Assembly (NCBI RefSeq): GCF_001855565.1
Contig: NZ_MKCR01000018.1
Location: forward strand, 1 to 52,760
Length of the DNA: 52,760 nucleotides
Reading direction: 5' to 3'
DNA from: Chromobacterium amazonense
GTDB lineage: Bacteria > Pseudomonadota > Gammaproteobacteria > Burkholderiales > Chromobacteriaceae
Shown here: positions 16,501 to 25,537 of the stretch, one piece after another
How the letters are laid out: each line of letters starts with the position of its first letter
Position numbering within the stretch: the stretch's first letter is position 1
Translations under genes and position numbers: made by a program
The notes under the pieces: model-generated
What the model saw: only the letters and a program-made list of their open reading frames with translations
Told to the model about the DNA's origin: nothing
Database searches by the model: none

Positions 16501-17338
16501 CCTGCATTTCCATTCCCGCACCTCGGACGGCGCGCTGACGCCGACCGAGGTGATAGACCGCGCCGCCTTGCGCCAGCCGGCGCTGCTGGCGCTGACCGAC
16601 CACGATTGCACCGGCGGCTTGGCCGAGGCCGCCGCGGCTGCGGCCAGGCATTGCATAGGCTTTTTGAACGGCGTCGAAATTTCGGTGAGCTGGGGCCGCC
16701 ATACTGTGCATATCGTCGGGCTGGGCGTCGATCCCGAAAACGCCGCGTTGGCAGCCGGACTGCAAAGCATACGCCACGGGCGGCTGGAGCGGGCGCGGCA
16801 GATGGCTGACTCGCTGGCCGCGGCCGGCATCGCCGGTTGTTTCGAGGGTGCCATGCGCTGGTGCGACAATCCGGAAATGATCAGCCGCACCCACTTCGCT
16901 CGCCACTTGGTCGATTGCGGGGCGGTCAAGGACGTGCGCACCGTGTTTCGCAAGTATCTGACGCCGGGCAAGCCGGGCTACGTGGCCCACGAATGGGCCA
17001 GCCTGGAAGACGCCGTCAGCTGGATCGTCGGCGCCGGCGGCATGGCGGCCATCGCCCATCCCGGCCGCTACGACATGGGCCGCACCCTGATCGAACGGCT
17101 GATCCTGGACTTCAAGGCCGCAGGCGGGCAGGGCATAGAAGTGGCCAGCGGCAGCCATAGCCTGGACGATATGCACAAATTCGCGCTGCACGCGGACCGG
17201 CACGAGTTGTTCGCCAGCAGCGGCAGCGATTTCCACGCGCCGGGCGAGGGTGGCCGCGACGTCGGCCACACCGAGGATTTGCCGCCTATCTGCCGGCCGA
17301 TCTGGCGCGAGCTGGATGCGCGCGTTATCCGGGCGTAG
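16487..17338 (+). CDS. yciV: PHP-domain 3',5'-nucleotide bisphosphate phosphatase / RNase AM
   Basis: A 283-residue metal-dependent PHP hydrolase. Ligand motifs in order are DLHFHSRTSDG (HxH near residue 5), LTDHD, GVEIS, RTHFARHL, IAHPGRYD and GSDFHAP. The family (YciV/TrpH) removes phosphate from 3',5'-bisphosphonucleotides and, in E. coli, trims rRNA 5' ends. A C. violaceum member was characterised as a 3',5'-nucleotide bisphosphatase (established knowledge). The start at 16487 is set by GGAGAAGGAG six bases upstream. Confidence 0.9.
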   Translation: MAGIDLHFHSRTSDGALTPTEVIDRAALRQPALLALTDHDCTGGLAEAAAAAARHCIGFLNGVEISVSWGRHTVHIVGLGVDPENAALAAGLQSIRHGRLERARQMADSLAAAGIAGCFEGAMRWCDNPEMISRTHFARHLVDCGAVKDVRTVFRKYLTPGKPGYVAHEWASLEDAVSWIVGAGGMAAIAHPGRYDMGRTLIERLILDFKAAGGQGIEVASGSHSLDDMHKFALHADRHELFASSGSDFHAPGEGGRDVGHTEDLPPICRPIWRELDARVIRA

Positions 17339-17361
17339 CCCCGGAACTCAAGAGGGATGAT

Positions 17362-17943
17362 ATGAAAAGCGTTCATGGTGACGTCTGTTGCGTAGCGTAT
17401 ATGGCTACCAGTCTGGATGGTTATATTGCTCGGGAAGATGGCGGCTTGGAGTGGCTGAACCAGGTGGCCGTTGAGGGCGAGGATTATGGCTATAGCGCTT
17501 TTATGGAGACGGTGGATGCGCTGGTGATGGGGCGCGGCACGTTCGCCAAAGTGATGGGCTTTGCCGAGTGGCCATATCCTGGCGTGAAAGTCGTGGTGGC
17601 CAGCTCCAGCTTGAGCGAGGCTGACTTGCCAGCGGCGCTGCGCGACAAGGTGACGGTGAGCGCTGACGCGCCGGCTGAGCTGGTGGCAAGGCTTGCAGCA
17701 GATGGGGCGCGCTGCGTGTATGTTGATGGCGGACGCTTGGTCACGTCTTTTTTGGCGGCGAGGGTGTTGAACCGCGTCATCATCAGCCGGGTGCCTATCC
17801 TTTTGGGCGGCGGCATTCCCCTGTTTGGCAGCTTCGGGCGCGAGGTGGCGTTGCAACATCAGTCCACTCGCGCTTTTGCCAGCGGGCTGGTGCAGAGCGA
17901 TTATCTGATCAATAGCAACAGCCGTACTGAAACACGGCTTTGA
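17362..17943 (+). CDS. RibD C-terminal/dihydrofolate reductase-like protein
   Basis: A 193-residue protein of the RibD_C/DHFR-like family (YyaP type). It starts with a VAYMATSLDGYIAREDGGLEW-type substrate region, followed by LVMGRGTFAKV, VVVASSS and DGGRLVTSFLAA. The C-terminal LLGGGIPLF is also typical. NADPH-dependent reduction is expected, but the substrate is unknown. AGGGATG precedes the start. The gene is less GC-rich in codon choice (GTT, TTG, GCT) than its neighbours, which could mean later acquisition. Confidence 0.8.
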   Translation: MKSVHGDVCCVAYMATSLDGYIAREDGGLEWLNQVAVEGEDYGYSAFMETVDALVMGRGTFAKVMGFAEWPYPGVKVVVASSSLSEADLPAALRDKVTVSADAPAELVARLAADGARCVYVDGGRLVTSFLAARVLNRVIISRVPILLGGGIPLFGSFGREVALQHQSTRAFASGLVQSDYLINSNSRTETRL

Positions 17944-17956
17944 AGCGACGGTAAAC

Positions 17957-18580
17957 ATGGCTCAGTTTTTTATCATTCACCCCGACAATCCGCAGGCCAG
18001 GCTGATCCGCGAGGCGGTGAAGATCCTGCGCGAAGGCGGGGTGATCGTCTATCCCACCGACTCCTGTTACGCGCTGGGCTGCATGCTGGGCGACAAGGCC
18101 GCGCTGGAGCGCATCCTTGATATTCGCGGCGTGGACCTCAAGCAGCGCATGATGACGCTGGTGTGCCACGATCTGTCCGAACTGGCCAATTACGCCAAAG
18201 TGGACAACGGCCAGTTCCGCGTGCTGAAGTCCACCACCCCGGGCAGCTATACCTTCATCCTGCAGGCCACGCGCGAGGTGCCGCGCCGCACGCTGCACCC
18301 CAAGCGCTCAACCATAGGCCTGAGAGTGCCGGACCATAAAGTGGCGCTGGCCTTGCTGGAAGAGCTGGGCGAACCCATATTGTCCTGTACGCTGCTGCTG
18401 CCCGGCGACGCCGAACCGCTGTCCGATCCGTACGAAATCCGCGAGCGGCTGGAGCATGCGGTGGACGCGGTGATAGACGGCGGCTGGTGCGGCACCGAGC
18501 CGACCACCGTGATCGACATGACCGACGGCATGGAGCTGGTGCGCCAGGGCAAGGGTCCGCTGGCGCCGTTTGGTCTGTAA
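17957..18580 (+). CDS. yciO: YciO-type Sua5/YrdC-domain protein
   Basis: A 207-residue protein, nearly the length of E. coli YciO (206). The Sua5/YrdC fold is visible as VIVYPTDSCYALGC, KQRMMTLVC, GSYTFILQAT and STIGLRVPDH. YrdC relatives make threonylcarbamoyl-AMP for tRNA modification; YciO is a side branch whose role is less clear. The gene is followed within 20 bases by the first site-2 protease paralogue, which suggests co-transcription. Confidence 0.88.
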   Translation: MAQFFIIHPDNPQARLIREAVKILREGGVIVYPTDSCYALGCMLGDKAALERILDIRGVDLKQRMMTLVCHDLSELANYAKVDNGQFRVLKSTTPGSYTFILQATREVPRRTLHPKRSTIGLRVPDHKVALALLEELGEPILSCTLLLPGDAEPLSDPYEIRERLEHAVDAVIDGGWCGTEPTTVIDMTDGMELVRQGKGPLAPFGL

Positions 18581-18600
18581 CCCCATTGCAATAGGAAATC

Positions 18601-19242
18601 ATGCAGTCCCTGTCCCTGATTCAACAACTGGCGGTGTCCATTCTTCCCATCCTGTTCGCCATCACCATTCCGGCCGGCGCCCAGGCTTTCATGGCGGATT
18701 ATCTGGGCGACCGCACCGCCTACATGACCGGCCGCCGAACCTTCAGCCCGCTGGCCCACATTGACCCCATCGGCTCCATCGCGTTGCCGTTGGCCGGCGT
18801 GGCCATGGGCGGCTTCATCATGGGCTGGCCCAAGTCGCTGCAATTCAATCCCGGCGCCATGCGCAAGCCGCGCAGCGCGCTGGCCAAGGTGGCGGCAGTG
18901 ACGCCGCTGGCCAATCTGGCGATGGCGTTGCTGTGGGCCGGCGTGGCGTTGGCAGCCGACCATCTGTCGGTCTACTTCGGCGAGCCGCTGCAACTGATGG
19001 CGCTGATAGGCATCAAGGTCAATGTGGCGCTGATGATCTTCACTTTGATCCCGCTACCGCCGCTGCCGGGCGGCATCATTGCGCAGGCCTTGCTGCCGGC
19101 GCGCGCCGCATGGCAGTTCTCCAAGGTGGAGCGCTACAGCTTCTGGATACTGCTGCTGTTGATGTTCAGCGGCATTCTGGGCAAGGTGCTGTTGCCGCTA
19201 GTGCAGGCCATCGTAATGCTGATAGTCGGCGCGGCGCTGTGA
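18601..19242 (+). CDS. Catalytically dead site-2 protease-like membrane protein (M50 pseudoenzyme)
   Basis: A 213-residue polytopic membrane protein that aligns without gaps over the first ~165 residues with the next gene. The zinc-protease motif HEAAH at 24-28 of the neighbour reads PAGAQ here. Asp156 of the LDGG motif reads Pro (PLPGG), and Asn148 reads Thr. All zinc ligands and the catalytic glutamate are therefore missing, while scaffold blocks such as GDRTAYMTGR, HIDPIGS and MRKPRS are retained. It is full length with no frameshift, so a non-proteolytic role such as substrate capture or regulation of the active paralogue is likely (inference). Confidence 0.88.
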   Translation: MQSLSLIQQLAVSILPILFAITIPAGAQAFMADYLGDRTAYMTGRRTFSPLAHIDPIGSIALPLAGVAMGGFIMGWPKSLQFNPGAMRKPRSALAKVAAVTPLANLAMALLWAGVALAADHLSVYFGEPLQLMALIGIKVNVALMIFTLIPLPPLPGGIIAQALLPARAAWQFSKVERYSFWILLLLMFSGILGKVLLPLVQAIVMLIVGAAL

Positions 19243-19263
19243 GCGCCGTTAAGCCAATGAACA

Positions 19264-19281
19264 GGCCGCGCACGCGCGGCC
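19264..19281. repeat. Hairpin between the two site-2 protease paralogues
   Basis: GGCCGCGC and GCGCGGCC pair perfectly over 8 bp with a 2-base loop, followed 8 bases later by the ribosome site of the active protease gene. No U-run follows, so it is unlikely to terminate; it may stabilise or segment the transcript. Confidence 0.4.
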
Positions 19282-19300
19282 GGATAGACAAGGAGTGGGG

Positions 19301-19939
19301 ATGGATCTCGACCTGATGGTGCAGCGTGTCGCCATTTATGCCTTGCCGGTGCTGCTGGCGATCACCATGCATGAGGCGGCGCACGCGTATGCGGCTCGCC
19401 GTTTTGGCGACAGCACGGCTTATATGATGGGCCGGATGACGCTGAACCCGCTGAAACACATCGACCCGGTGGGCACGGTGTTGCTGCCGCTGCTGACGGT
19501 GTGGATGGGCGGTTTCGTGTTCGGCTGGGCCAAGCCGGTGCCGGTGAACTTCGGCGCGCTGCGCAAGCCGCGCCAGCACAGCCGCTGGGTGGCCGCAGCC
19601 GGGCCGGCCGCCAATTTCGCCATGACCATAGGCTGGACGCTGCTGCTGAAGCTGGCGCTGCATACCGACAATGCCTACACCGAGCCTTTGATGCTGATGA
19701 GCAAGGCCGGCATCGCCATCAATATCTCGCTGATGCTGCTCAACCTGCTGCCGATTCTGCCGCTGGACGGCGGCCGCATCGTGGAGAGCCTGCTGCCGCC
19801 TGGCACGGCCTGGAAGTATTCCCAGACCGAGCGTTACGGCATGTGGATACTGTTGCTGCTGATCGCCACCGGTTTGCTGGGCACCATTCTGCAACCGTTT
19901 TACCAGTTGATGTATCATCTGCTGCAACTGTTTTTCTAG
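19301..19939 (+). CDS. Site-2 protease family membrane metallopeptidase (M50)
   Basis: A 212-residue intramembrane zinc protease. HEAAH is at residues 24-28, GPAANF near 101-106, and the third ligand Asp156 in PLDGGR. It has about five or six membrane segments. This compact type has no PDZ domain. Substrates of the class are usually anti-sigma factors or signal-peptide remnants; none is identifiable here. The ATG at 19301 follows AAGGAG by five bases. In many betaproteobacteria one such gene sits just before trpS, as here; the extra upstream paralogue is unusual. Confidence 0.9.
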   Translation: MDLDLMVQRVAIYALPVLLAITMHEAAHAYAARRFGDSTAYMMGRMTLNPLKHIDPVGTVLLPLLTVWMGGFVFGWAKPVPVNFGALRKPRQHSRWVAAAGPAANFAMTIGWTLLLKLALHTDNAYTEPLMLMSKAGIAINISLMLLNLLPILPLDGGRIVESLLPPGTAWKYSQTERYGMWILLLLIATGLLGTILQPFYQLMYHLLQLFF

Positions 19940-19956
19940 AACCCTGCGCGGGCCAG

Positions 19957-19982
19957 GCCGCCGGATGGTGCCGGCGGCTTTT
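19957..19982 (+). terminator. Terminator before trpS
   Basis: GCCGCCGG (19957-19964) and CCGGCGGC (19971-19978) form a perfect 8-bp stem with a 6-base loop, followed by TTTTGC. It separates the site-2 protease genes from trpS. Confidence 0.6.
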
Positions 19983-20014
19983 GCTTTCCCGCGGCCAATC
20001 GAGAGCACAATAAT

Positions 20015-21211
20015 ATGTCCGCCAACCGCATCCTTTCCGGCATGCGCCCCACCGGCAGCCTGCACCTTGGTCACTACCATGGCGTGATCAAGAACTGGGT
20101 GGAACTGCAGCATCATCACGAATGCTTCTTCATGGTGGCCGACTGGCACGCGCTGACGACCAATTTCGACGACGTTTCCATCATCGGCAAATCGATCAAC
20201 GAAATGGTGATCGACTGGCTGGCTTCCGGCGTCGATCCGGAAACCGCCACCATCTTCGTGCAGTCCAAAGTGCCGCAGCATGCCGAGCTGCACCTGGCGC
20301 TGTCCATGGTGACGCCCCTGGGTTGGCTGGAGCGGGTGCCCACCTACAAGGACCAGCTAGAGAAGCTGAGCCACAAGGACCTGACCACCTACGGCTTCCT
20401 CGGCTACCCGCTGCTGCAGGCGGCGGACATCCTGGTGTACAAGGCCGGGCTGGTGCCGGTGGGCGAGGACCAGGTGCCGCACATCGAGCTGACGCGCGAA
20501 GTGGCGCGCCGCTTCAACCATATGTTCGGTCGCGAGCCCAATTTCGAAGAGCTGGCCCGCGCCGCCGTCAAGAAAATCGGCAAGACCGGCAAGCTGTTCG
20601 AGCAGTTGCGCAACCGCTATCTGCAGGACGGCGAGGTGGAGGCCCTGGCGCAGGCGCGCGATATCCTGGCCGCCAGCCAGAACCTGGGCAGCGCCGACCG
20701 CGAGCGTCTGTATGGCTGGCTGGAAAACAAGGGCAAGAGCATCCTGTCCGAGTGCGAGGCCAAGCTGACCGCCGCCTCCAAAATGCCGGGCCTGGACGGC
20801 CAGAAGATGTCCAAGTCTTACGGCAACACCATCACCATGCGCGAAGCGCCGGAGACGGTGAGCAAGAAGATCCGCGGCATGCCGACCGATCCGGCGCGCG
20901 TGCGCCGCACCGATCCCGGCACTCCGTCCAAGTGCCCGGTGTGGCAGCTGCACGAGGTGTACAGCGACGGCGCAACCAAGGAGTGGGTCAAGGCCGGCTG
21001 TACCAGCGCCGGCATCGGCTGTCTGGATTGCAAGCAGCCGGTGATCGACGCCGTCGTGCGCGAGCAGCAGCCGATGTTCGAGCGCGCCGAGAAATACCTG
21101 GCCAATCCCAAGCTGGTCACGGAAATCCTGGCCGACGGCAATGCCCGCGCCGAGAAGGTGGCGCGCGAGACCATGGGCGAGGTGCGCGCGGCGATGGGCT
21201 TGGGCTACTAA
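20015..21211 (+). CDS. trpS: Tryptophanyl-tRNA synthetase
   Basis: A 398-residue class I synthetase that charges tRNA-Trp. The HIGH-type motif is SLHLGHYHG near residue 15-23 and the KMSKS motif is intact (GQKMSKSYGN). It is about 60 residues longer than E. coli TrpS; the extra segment lies between the catalytic core and KMSKS (IGKTGKLFEQLRNRYLQDG region), as in many betaproteobacterial enzymes. It is a housekeeping gene facing the PAS chemoreceptor, with a shared hairpin between them. Confidence 0.96.
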   Translation: MSANRILSGMRPTGSLHLGHYHGVIKNWVELQHHHECFFMVADWHALTTNFDDVSIIGKSINEMVIDWLASGVDPETATIFVQSKVPQHAELHLALSMVTPLGWLERVPTYKDQLEKLSHKDLTTYGFLGYPLLQAADILVYKAGLVPVGEDQVPHIELTREVARRFNHMFGREPNFEELARAAVKKIGKTGKLFEQLRNRYLQDGEVEALAQARDILAASQNLGSADRERLYGWLENKGKSILSECEAKLTAASKMPGLDGQKMSKSYGNTITMREAPETVSKKIRGMPTDPARVRRTDPGTPSKCPVWQLHEVYSDGATKEWVKAGCTSAGIGCLDCKQPVIDAVVREQQPMFERAEKYLANPKLVTEILADGNARAEKVARETMGEVRAAMGLGY

Positions 21212-21239
21212 GCCGCAGACCTGCTTGTGATGCCGGTTT

Positions 21240-21260
21240 GCGCCGTCCGGCGGACGGCGC
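21240..21260. terminator. Hairpin between convergent trpS and PAS chemoreceptor genes
   Basis: GCGCCGTCC and GGACGGCGC form a perfect 9-bp stem with a 3-base loop midway between the two stops. Neither side has a U-run; it may act as a weak bidirectional terminator. Confidence 0.45.
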
Positions 21261-21265
21261 CCGGC

Positions 21266-22591
21266 TCAGCTTTGCTGCAGCAGTTCCGACACCTCGCGCA
21301 CGACTTGCACCACATCGCGCGCGCCGCTGCGGATTTCCTGAATCGCGCCGCGCGCTTGGTCGGCCAGCTGCAGGCTGTTGTCGGCCAGCGTCTGCATCTG
21401 TTGCATCGCCTCGATCGCCGAGCGCGAGTCGTCCTGAATGCTCTTGACGATGCCGGAAATCTCCCCGGTGGACTGGCTGGTGCGTTCCGCCAGCTTTCTT
21501 ACCTCATCCGCCACCACGGCGAAGCCGCGGCCCATTTCGCCGGCGCGCGCCGCCTCTATCGCCGCGTTCAGCGCCAAGAGGTTGGTCTGGTCGGCGATGT
21601 CGCTGATGGTGTCCACGATGCTGCCGATCTGGCTGGAGCTGTCGCCCAGTTTGGCCAGAATGCTGGACGAGGTTTCCACGCTGCCTGCCACCCGGTTGAT
21701 TTCGCTGGCAGCCTGTTCCAGCACCGATGTCCCTTGAATCGACAGTTGCTCGGTGTTCTGCGAGGCTTCTACCGCGCTTTGCGCGTTTTCGGCCTGTTGC
21801 CGCAACCGCAGCATCTGCTCGCTGATGTCGCTGGCGAACTTCACCACCCGCACCGGACGGCCGTCCGGGTCCAGCACCGGATTGTAGGTGGCCTGAAGCC
21901 ACACCGTGTCGCCGTTCTTGCGCAGGCGGCGGAACTGGCCCTCCATAAAGTGTCCCTGCCTAAGCTGTTGCCACAATTTGCCGTATTCCGGACTGGCGGC
22001 GTAGCTTGCCTCGCACAGCATGCGGTGGTGTTTGCCTATCACTTCGCCGCGAGAATAGCCGAAAACCTTCAGAAAGTTATCGTTGGCGTCGAGGATATTG
22101 CCGTCCAGATCGAATTCGATGCGCGCCATCGAGTGGTCTATCGCCTGGCGCAAAGCCAAGCTGTCCTGCTCCGCGCGCACTTGGGCCGTGATGTCGATCG
22201 CCACCTTGATCACGCCGGTAACCCGCCCGGATTGATCGCGAATCGGCGTGTAATTGGCTTCCAGCCAGATTTCCGATCCGTCCTTGCGCAGTCTGCGCAC
22301 GCGGCCGGATTGGAATTCTCCCTGTCCCAGCTTGTGCCAGAAATCGCGATAAGCCGGGCTGGCCGCGTAAGCCTGGGGGCAGAAAATGCGGTGGTGCTGT
22401 CCGGCGATGTCCTGCATCTGGTAACCCATCGCCCGCAGAAAGTGTTCATTGGCATGGCGGATAGTGCCATCGGCTGCAAATTCGATCACCGCCATAGAGC
22501 GATCGATGGCCGCGAGACGGCTGCGGGCTTGCTCAAGCTCCAGGCGGACGGCGTCGAGTTCGCGGGAGAGGCCGCGGTTGAAAAATGACAT
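21266..22591 (-). CDS. Soluble chemoreceptor with two PAS domains
   Basis: A 441-residue protein without membrane segments. A short coiled coil is followed by two similar PAS domains with PAC segments ([20 protein letters not shown] and [20 protein letters not shown]). The methyl-accepting signalling domain has the tip [19 protein letters not shown]. This Aer2/BdlA-like layout usually senses redox, oxygen or flavin/haem-linked signals in the cytoplasm. The start at 22591 is fixed by AAGGAG six bases upstream. An IS4-type MITE lies upstream and ends transcription coming from the TonB-receptor gene, so this gene needs its own promoter; TTGACT at about 22669 (minus) is a -35 candidate. Confidence 0.9.
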   Translation of the reverse strand: MSFFNRGLSRELDAVRLELEQARSRLAAIDRSMAVIEFAADGTIRHANEHFLRAMGYQMQDIAGQHHRIFCPQAYAASPAYRDFWHKLGQGEFQSGRVRRLRKDGSEIWLEANYTPIRDQSGRVTGVIKVAIDITAQVRAEQDSLALRQAIDHSMARIEFDLDGNILDANDNFLKVFGYSRGEVIGKHHRMLCEASYAASPEYGKLWQQLRQGHFMEGQFRRLRKNGDTVWLQATYNPVLDPDGRPVRVVKFASDISEQMLRLRQQAENAQSAVEASQNTEQLSIQGTSVLEQAASEINRVAGSVETSSSILAKLGDSSSQIGSIVDTISDIADQTNLLALNAAIEAARAGEMGRGFAVVADEVRKLAERTSQSTGEISGIVKSIQDDSRSAIEAMQQMQTLADNSLQLADQARGAIQEIRSGARDVVQVVREVSELLQQS

Positions 22592-22720
22592 GGCGTGCTC
22601 CTTGAAAAGCCATGCAACCTTCGCGCAGGGACCGGCGAGGGATGCATTGGGACGTGACGGCACAGTCAATATTAGTAGAAATACGGATCGTTATGATGCG
22701 TCATGCCATGGCAAAAGCGC

Positions 22721-22866
22721 CCGCTAGGGCGGTAATGCCGTTCACTTAAGGATTTTCGGGCGACTTTTCTGGCCTTGAGAGCACAGGAATCCACAAAAAA
22801 AGCACCGTTTCCCATGCATGGAGACGGTGCTTTTCTCTTAAGTGAACGGCATTACCGCTAGGGCGG
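22721..22866. mobile_element. IS4-type MITE with 12-bp target duplication and internal terminator
   Basis: The 122-bp element (22733-22854) has perfect 18-bp inverted ends, TAATGCCGTTCACTTAAG. These closely match the ends of E. coli IS4 (TAATGCCGATCAGTTAAG, from memory). It is flanked by an exact 12-bp direct repeat CCGCTAGGGCGG (22721-22732 and 22855-22866), in the size range known for IS4. No coding capacity remains. Inside is a long terminator hairpin, annotated separately. The intact repeats and target duplication suggest a fairly recent insertion. Confidence 0.88.
22793..22834 (-). terminator. Strong terminator inside the IS4-type MITE
   Basis: The arms 22799-22812 and 22820-22833 pair over 14 bp with one G-T wobble around a 7-base loop. 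On the minus strand the stem runs into seven T residues, and on the plus strand into four. It therefore acts best on transcripts coming from the TonB-receptor gene, which ends about 70 bases before it. Confidence 0.8.
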
Positions 22867-22905
22867 GCGCTTCTGATCGGGCCGGACGGCCAATGGGCAC
22901 GAGAG

Positions 22906-25494
22906 TCAGTCCAGCTTGTATTGCGCGCCCAGTATGAAAGTGCGGCCGGTAGGGTCGTATTGGCTGGAGTCGAAGTAGACGCCGCTGTGGGCATCCCATG
23001 GCGGGCGCTTATTGGTCAGGTTGTCCACCGCGGCGGTCAGCGTCAGCCGTTTGAAGCCTTTGTAGCTGGCGCTGAGGTTGAAGGTGTCGGAACCCTTGAC
23101 CCAGGCCTGATCATTGTCGTCGTCGCGGGTGGCCTGGGTATAGCCATTGGTATGGAACCAGGTCAGCGTGCCGCTCCAGTCGCGGGCCTCCCAGTTGGCC
23201 GAGGTCTGGCCCTTCCAGCGCGGCAGCGCGCCGTGGACATTGCTGCCGGCGCCTTCTACCTGCGGGCTGTTTTGCTGCAGCGGCTTGCTGAACGACAGCA
23301 GCCGGGTCCATTGCGCGGCCAGCGTAAGCTTGCCGGGCGCGAATTTCCAGCTTTGCGACAGCTCGAGGTCAAAGCCGGAAGTGCTTTGCGAACTCAGGTT
23401 GATGAATTTCTGGGAGATCGATTGCAAGCGGCCCTGGCTGTCGCGCACCACTTGGCCAGGATAGGCCTGCGGATTGCGGATCAACGTTTCGGGGTCCTCC
23501 AGCCCGATGACGTCTTTTTGGCGGATGCGATAGTAGTCGACGCCTATGCTTGTGCTGGCGGTCGGGGAAAAGACAAAGCCCAGGTTCAGGTTGTTCGAGC
23601 GCTCCGGCTTGATGGCCGGATTGGCCACCACCAGGTGGGTGAACGATACCGAACGCCCTGGCGTCACCGGGTCGAATGGGTCCTGGGCGCTGCTGTAGCT
23701 GACTGCGGTGCTCTGGGTGATTTCCGGCAGCGAGGGCGCGCGAAAACCTTTGGACACCGAGCCGCGCAGCGTCAGGCTTTCCAGCGGCTGATAGCGCAGG
23801 CCCAGCTTGGGCGAGAAGGCGTTGCCGAAATCGCTGTAGTGGTCGGCGCGGGCGGCGGCGCTCAGCGACAGGTTCTTCAGCAGCGGCACATTCAGTTCCG
23901 AGTAGGCCGCCTGGATCAGGCGCGAGCCGTCGATCAGGTCCAGCGCCGGACGCAGCTCGGTGCCGCTCAGCACTTGCCAGGAGGTGCCGGCGTTCATGAC
24001 TTCGCGCCGCAGCTGGTAGCCGGCGGCAAAGCCGATCGGTCCCGCCGGCAGCCGGCCTAGTTCGGTGCTGGCGGTGGCGTCCAGGCTCATCACCCGGTAG
24101 TAAGCCGGGCGCAAGGTATTGATGCGCAGGCTGTCCTTGACCGCTTCGCTGTTTTTCGAGGGATCGGTGAAGCTGTAGCCGCCGTTCTGCAGCAGGGCTT
24201 CATAGGCGTAGCGGTTGACGAAGTTGTAGGCGTATTCGCGCAGCCGGCTGTCGGAATACAGGCCGGAGACATCCCAATCCCATTTATCTCCGCTGCCCTT
24301 GACGCCGGCCAGCAGGCGGCGGAAGGAGGTGCTGTCGGTCTTGTCGCGCTCGCCCTGCCCGAACAGCACGGTGCTGAACGGCGTAGGCGCGGCGTTGGGA
24401 TTGTCGGGATGGCCGACCGGCAGCGTGGTGCTGATCGGCACCAGTTTCTGATCGGCGGCGTCCCAGGCGCGCAGCGAGCTGGTGAGCGGCAGCGGACCGG
24501 CGAAGATGGCGCTGGCGTGGCTGGCGCCGTACAGGAATTCGGCATAGGCCTCGGCTGTGGCGTTCAGCCTGTAGCTGCCGTGCAGGGCGGCGTGATAGCG
24601 CTCGATGGCCGGCATCAGCGTGGTGTACTGCGCCGGGTTGTAGGCCCAGACGCGGCCGCTCTTTGCCGGGTTCAGGGTCGAGTAGTCGGTATCCTGCAGC
24701 GGGCCGACGGCCTTGGGGAAGCGATTGGTCGGATCCGATCCATAGTAGTTGGTGACCGCCCAGTTCAGCGAGCCGCCGGGCAGGCCGCGAAAATCGTTGT
24801 CTTTCAGCCAGGACACGTCGGTCTGGTCCAAGCGGCCGCGCTTTTGCGAATCGAAAGCGAACCAGACGTTGTAGCCGTCTTGCTCCAGATCGCCCTTGCC
24901 GGCCAGCAGGTTGAACTTTTGTTGGTTCTGGCCGGTGCTGCTGTCGCGGCTGAACTCCACGCCGGCCTCGGCGCCCTGGTAGTCGGGGTAAAGAATGATG
25001 TTGACCACGCCTGCGATGGCGTCCGATCCGTAAATGGCCGAGGCGCCGTCCTTCAGAATCTCGATGCGCTTGACGGCTTTCAGCGGCAGCGCATTCAAGT
25101 CGACAAAGGTTTCCTGCAACTCCTGCGCGGTGGCGTAATTGGAAACCCGCTTGCCATTGACCAGCACCAGCGTGTTGCGCTGGCCCAGGCCGCGCAGCGA
25201 AACGCCGGCGGTGCCGGCGGAGAAGCTGCCGGTGACTTGTTCGTTGAAGCTGTTGCCGCTGTTCACCGCCAGCGAGCGCAGCACGTCCGGGAGGTCGGCT
25301 TTGCCGCTTTTGGCGATGTCGGCGGCGGTGATCACCTGGACCGGATTGGCCTTGGCTTTGACGCTGGCGCGGATATTGCTGCCGGTGATGGTGACGCGTT
25401 CCAGGGTGTTGTCGGGCGCGGATGAGTCGGCGGCGAGAGCGGAAAAAGGCAAAGCGGCGCCCAGCCCGGCCAGCAGCAGGGTGTGTTTCATCAT
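22906..25494 (-). CDS. TonB-dependent outer-membrane receptor
   Basis: An 862-residue receptor. A signal peptide is cut near ALA-AD (residue 22). An N-terminal TonB-box-like segment (LERVTITGSNIR) leads into a plug domain with VSLRGLGQRNTLVLVNGKR and RIEILKDGASAIYGSDAIAGVVNI. A 22-strand barrel fills the rest and ends in ILGAQYKLD. This subgroup (plug starting ITGSNI) often takes up peptides or sugars as well as siderophores, so iron transport is not assumed. ATG 25494 and 25491 are adjacent options. No TonB or ExbBD gene is nearby. Confidence 0.9.
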   Translation of the reverse strand: MMKHTLLLAGLGAALPFSALAADSSAPDNTLERVTITGSNIRASVKAKANPVQVITAADIAKSGKADLPDVLRSLAVNSGNSFNEQVTGSFSAGTAGVSLRGLGQRNTLVLVNGKRVSNYATAQELQETFVDLNALPLKAVKRIEILKDGASAIYGSDAIAGVVNIILYPDYQGAEAGVEFSRDSSTGQNQQKFNLLAGKGDLEQDGYNVWFAFDSQKRGRLDQTDVSWLKDNDFRGLPGGSLNWAVTNYYGSDPTNRFPKAVGPLQDTDYSTLNPAKSGRVWAYNPAQYTTLMPAIERYHAALHGSYRLNATAEAYAEFLYGASHASAIFAGPLPLTSSLRAWDAADQKLVPISTTLPVGHPDNPNAAPTPFSTVLFGQGERDKTDSTSFRRLLAGVKGSGDKWDWDVSGLYSDSRLREYAYNFVNRYAYEALLQNGGYSFTDPSKNSEAVKDSLRINTLRPAYYRVMSLDATASTELGRLPAGPIGFAAGYQLRREVMNAGTSWQVLSGTELRPALDLIDGSRLIQAAYSELNVPLLKNLSLSAAARADHYSDFGNAFSPKLGLRYQPLESLTLRGSVSKGFRAPSLPEITQSTAVSYSSAQDPFDPVTPGRSVSFTHLVVANPAIKPERSNNLNLGFVFSPTASTSIGVDYYRIRQKDVIGLEDPETLIRNPQAYPGQVVRDSQGRLQSISQKFINLSSQSTSGFDLELSQSWKFAPGKLTLAAQWTRLLSFSKPLQQNSPQVEGAGSNVHGALPRWKGQTSANWEARDWSGTLTWFHTNGYTQATRDDDNDQAWVKGSDTFNLSASYKGFKRLTLTAAVDNLTNKRPPWDAHSGVYFDSSQYDPTGRTFILGAQYKLD

Positions 25495-25537
25495 GGATGA
25501 GGCTTTCTTTGTTATCGGTTTGAGGTATACGGGTGCG

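Noticed and set aside
17362-17943. Horizontal transfer of the RibD-like gene
   Set aside because: Codon use is slightly less GC-rich, but there are no flanking repeats or insertion scars and the gene sits in an otherwise ordinary run; evidence too thin for a finding.
24409-25425. Long open frame antisense to the TonB receptor
   Set aside because: It lies entirely within the receptor gene on the opposite strand, lacks a ribosome site, and its protein has shadow-type composition (repeated Gly, Ala, Val, Gln).
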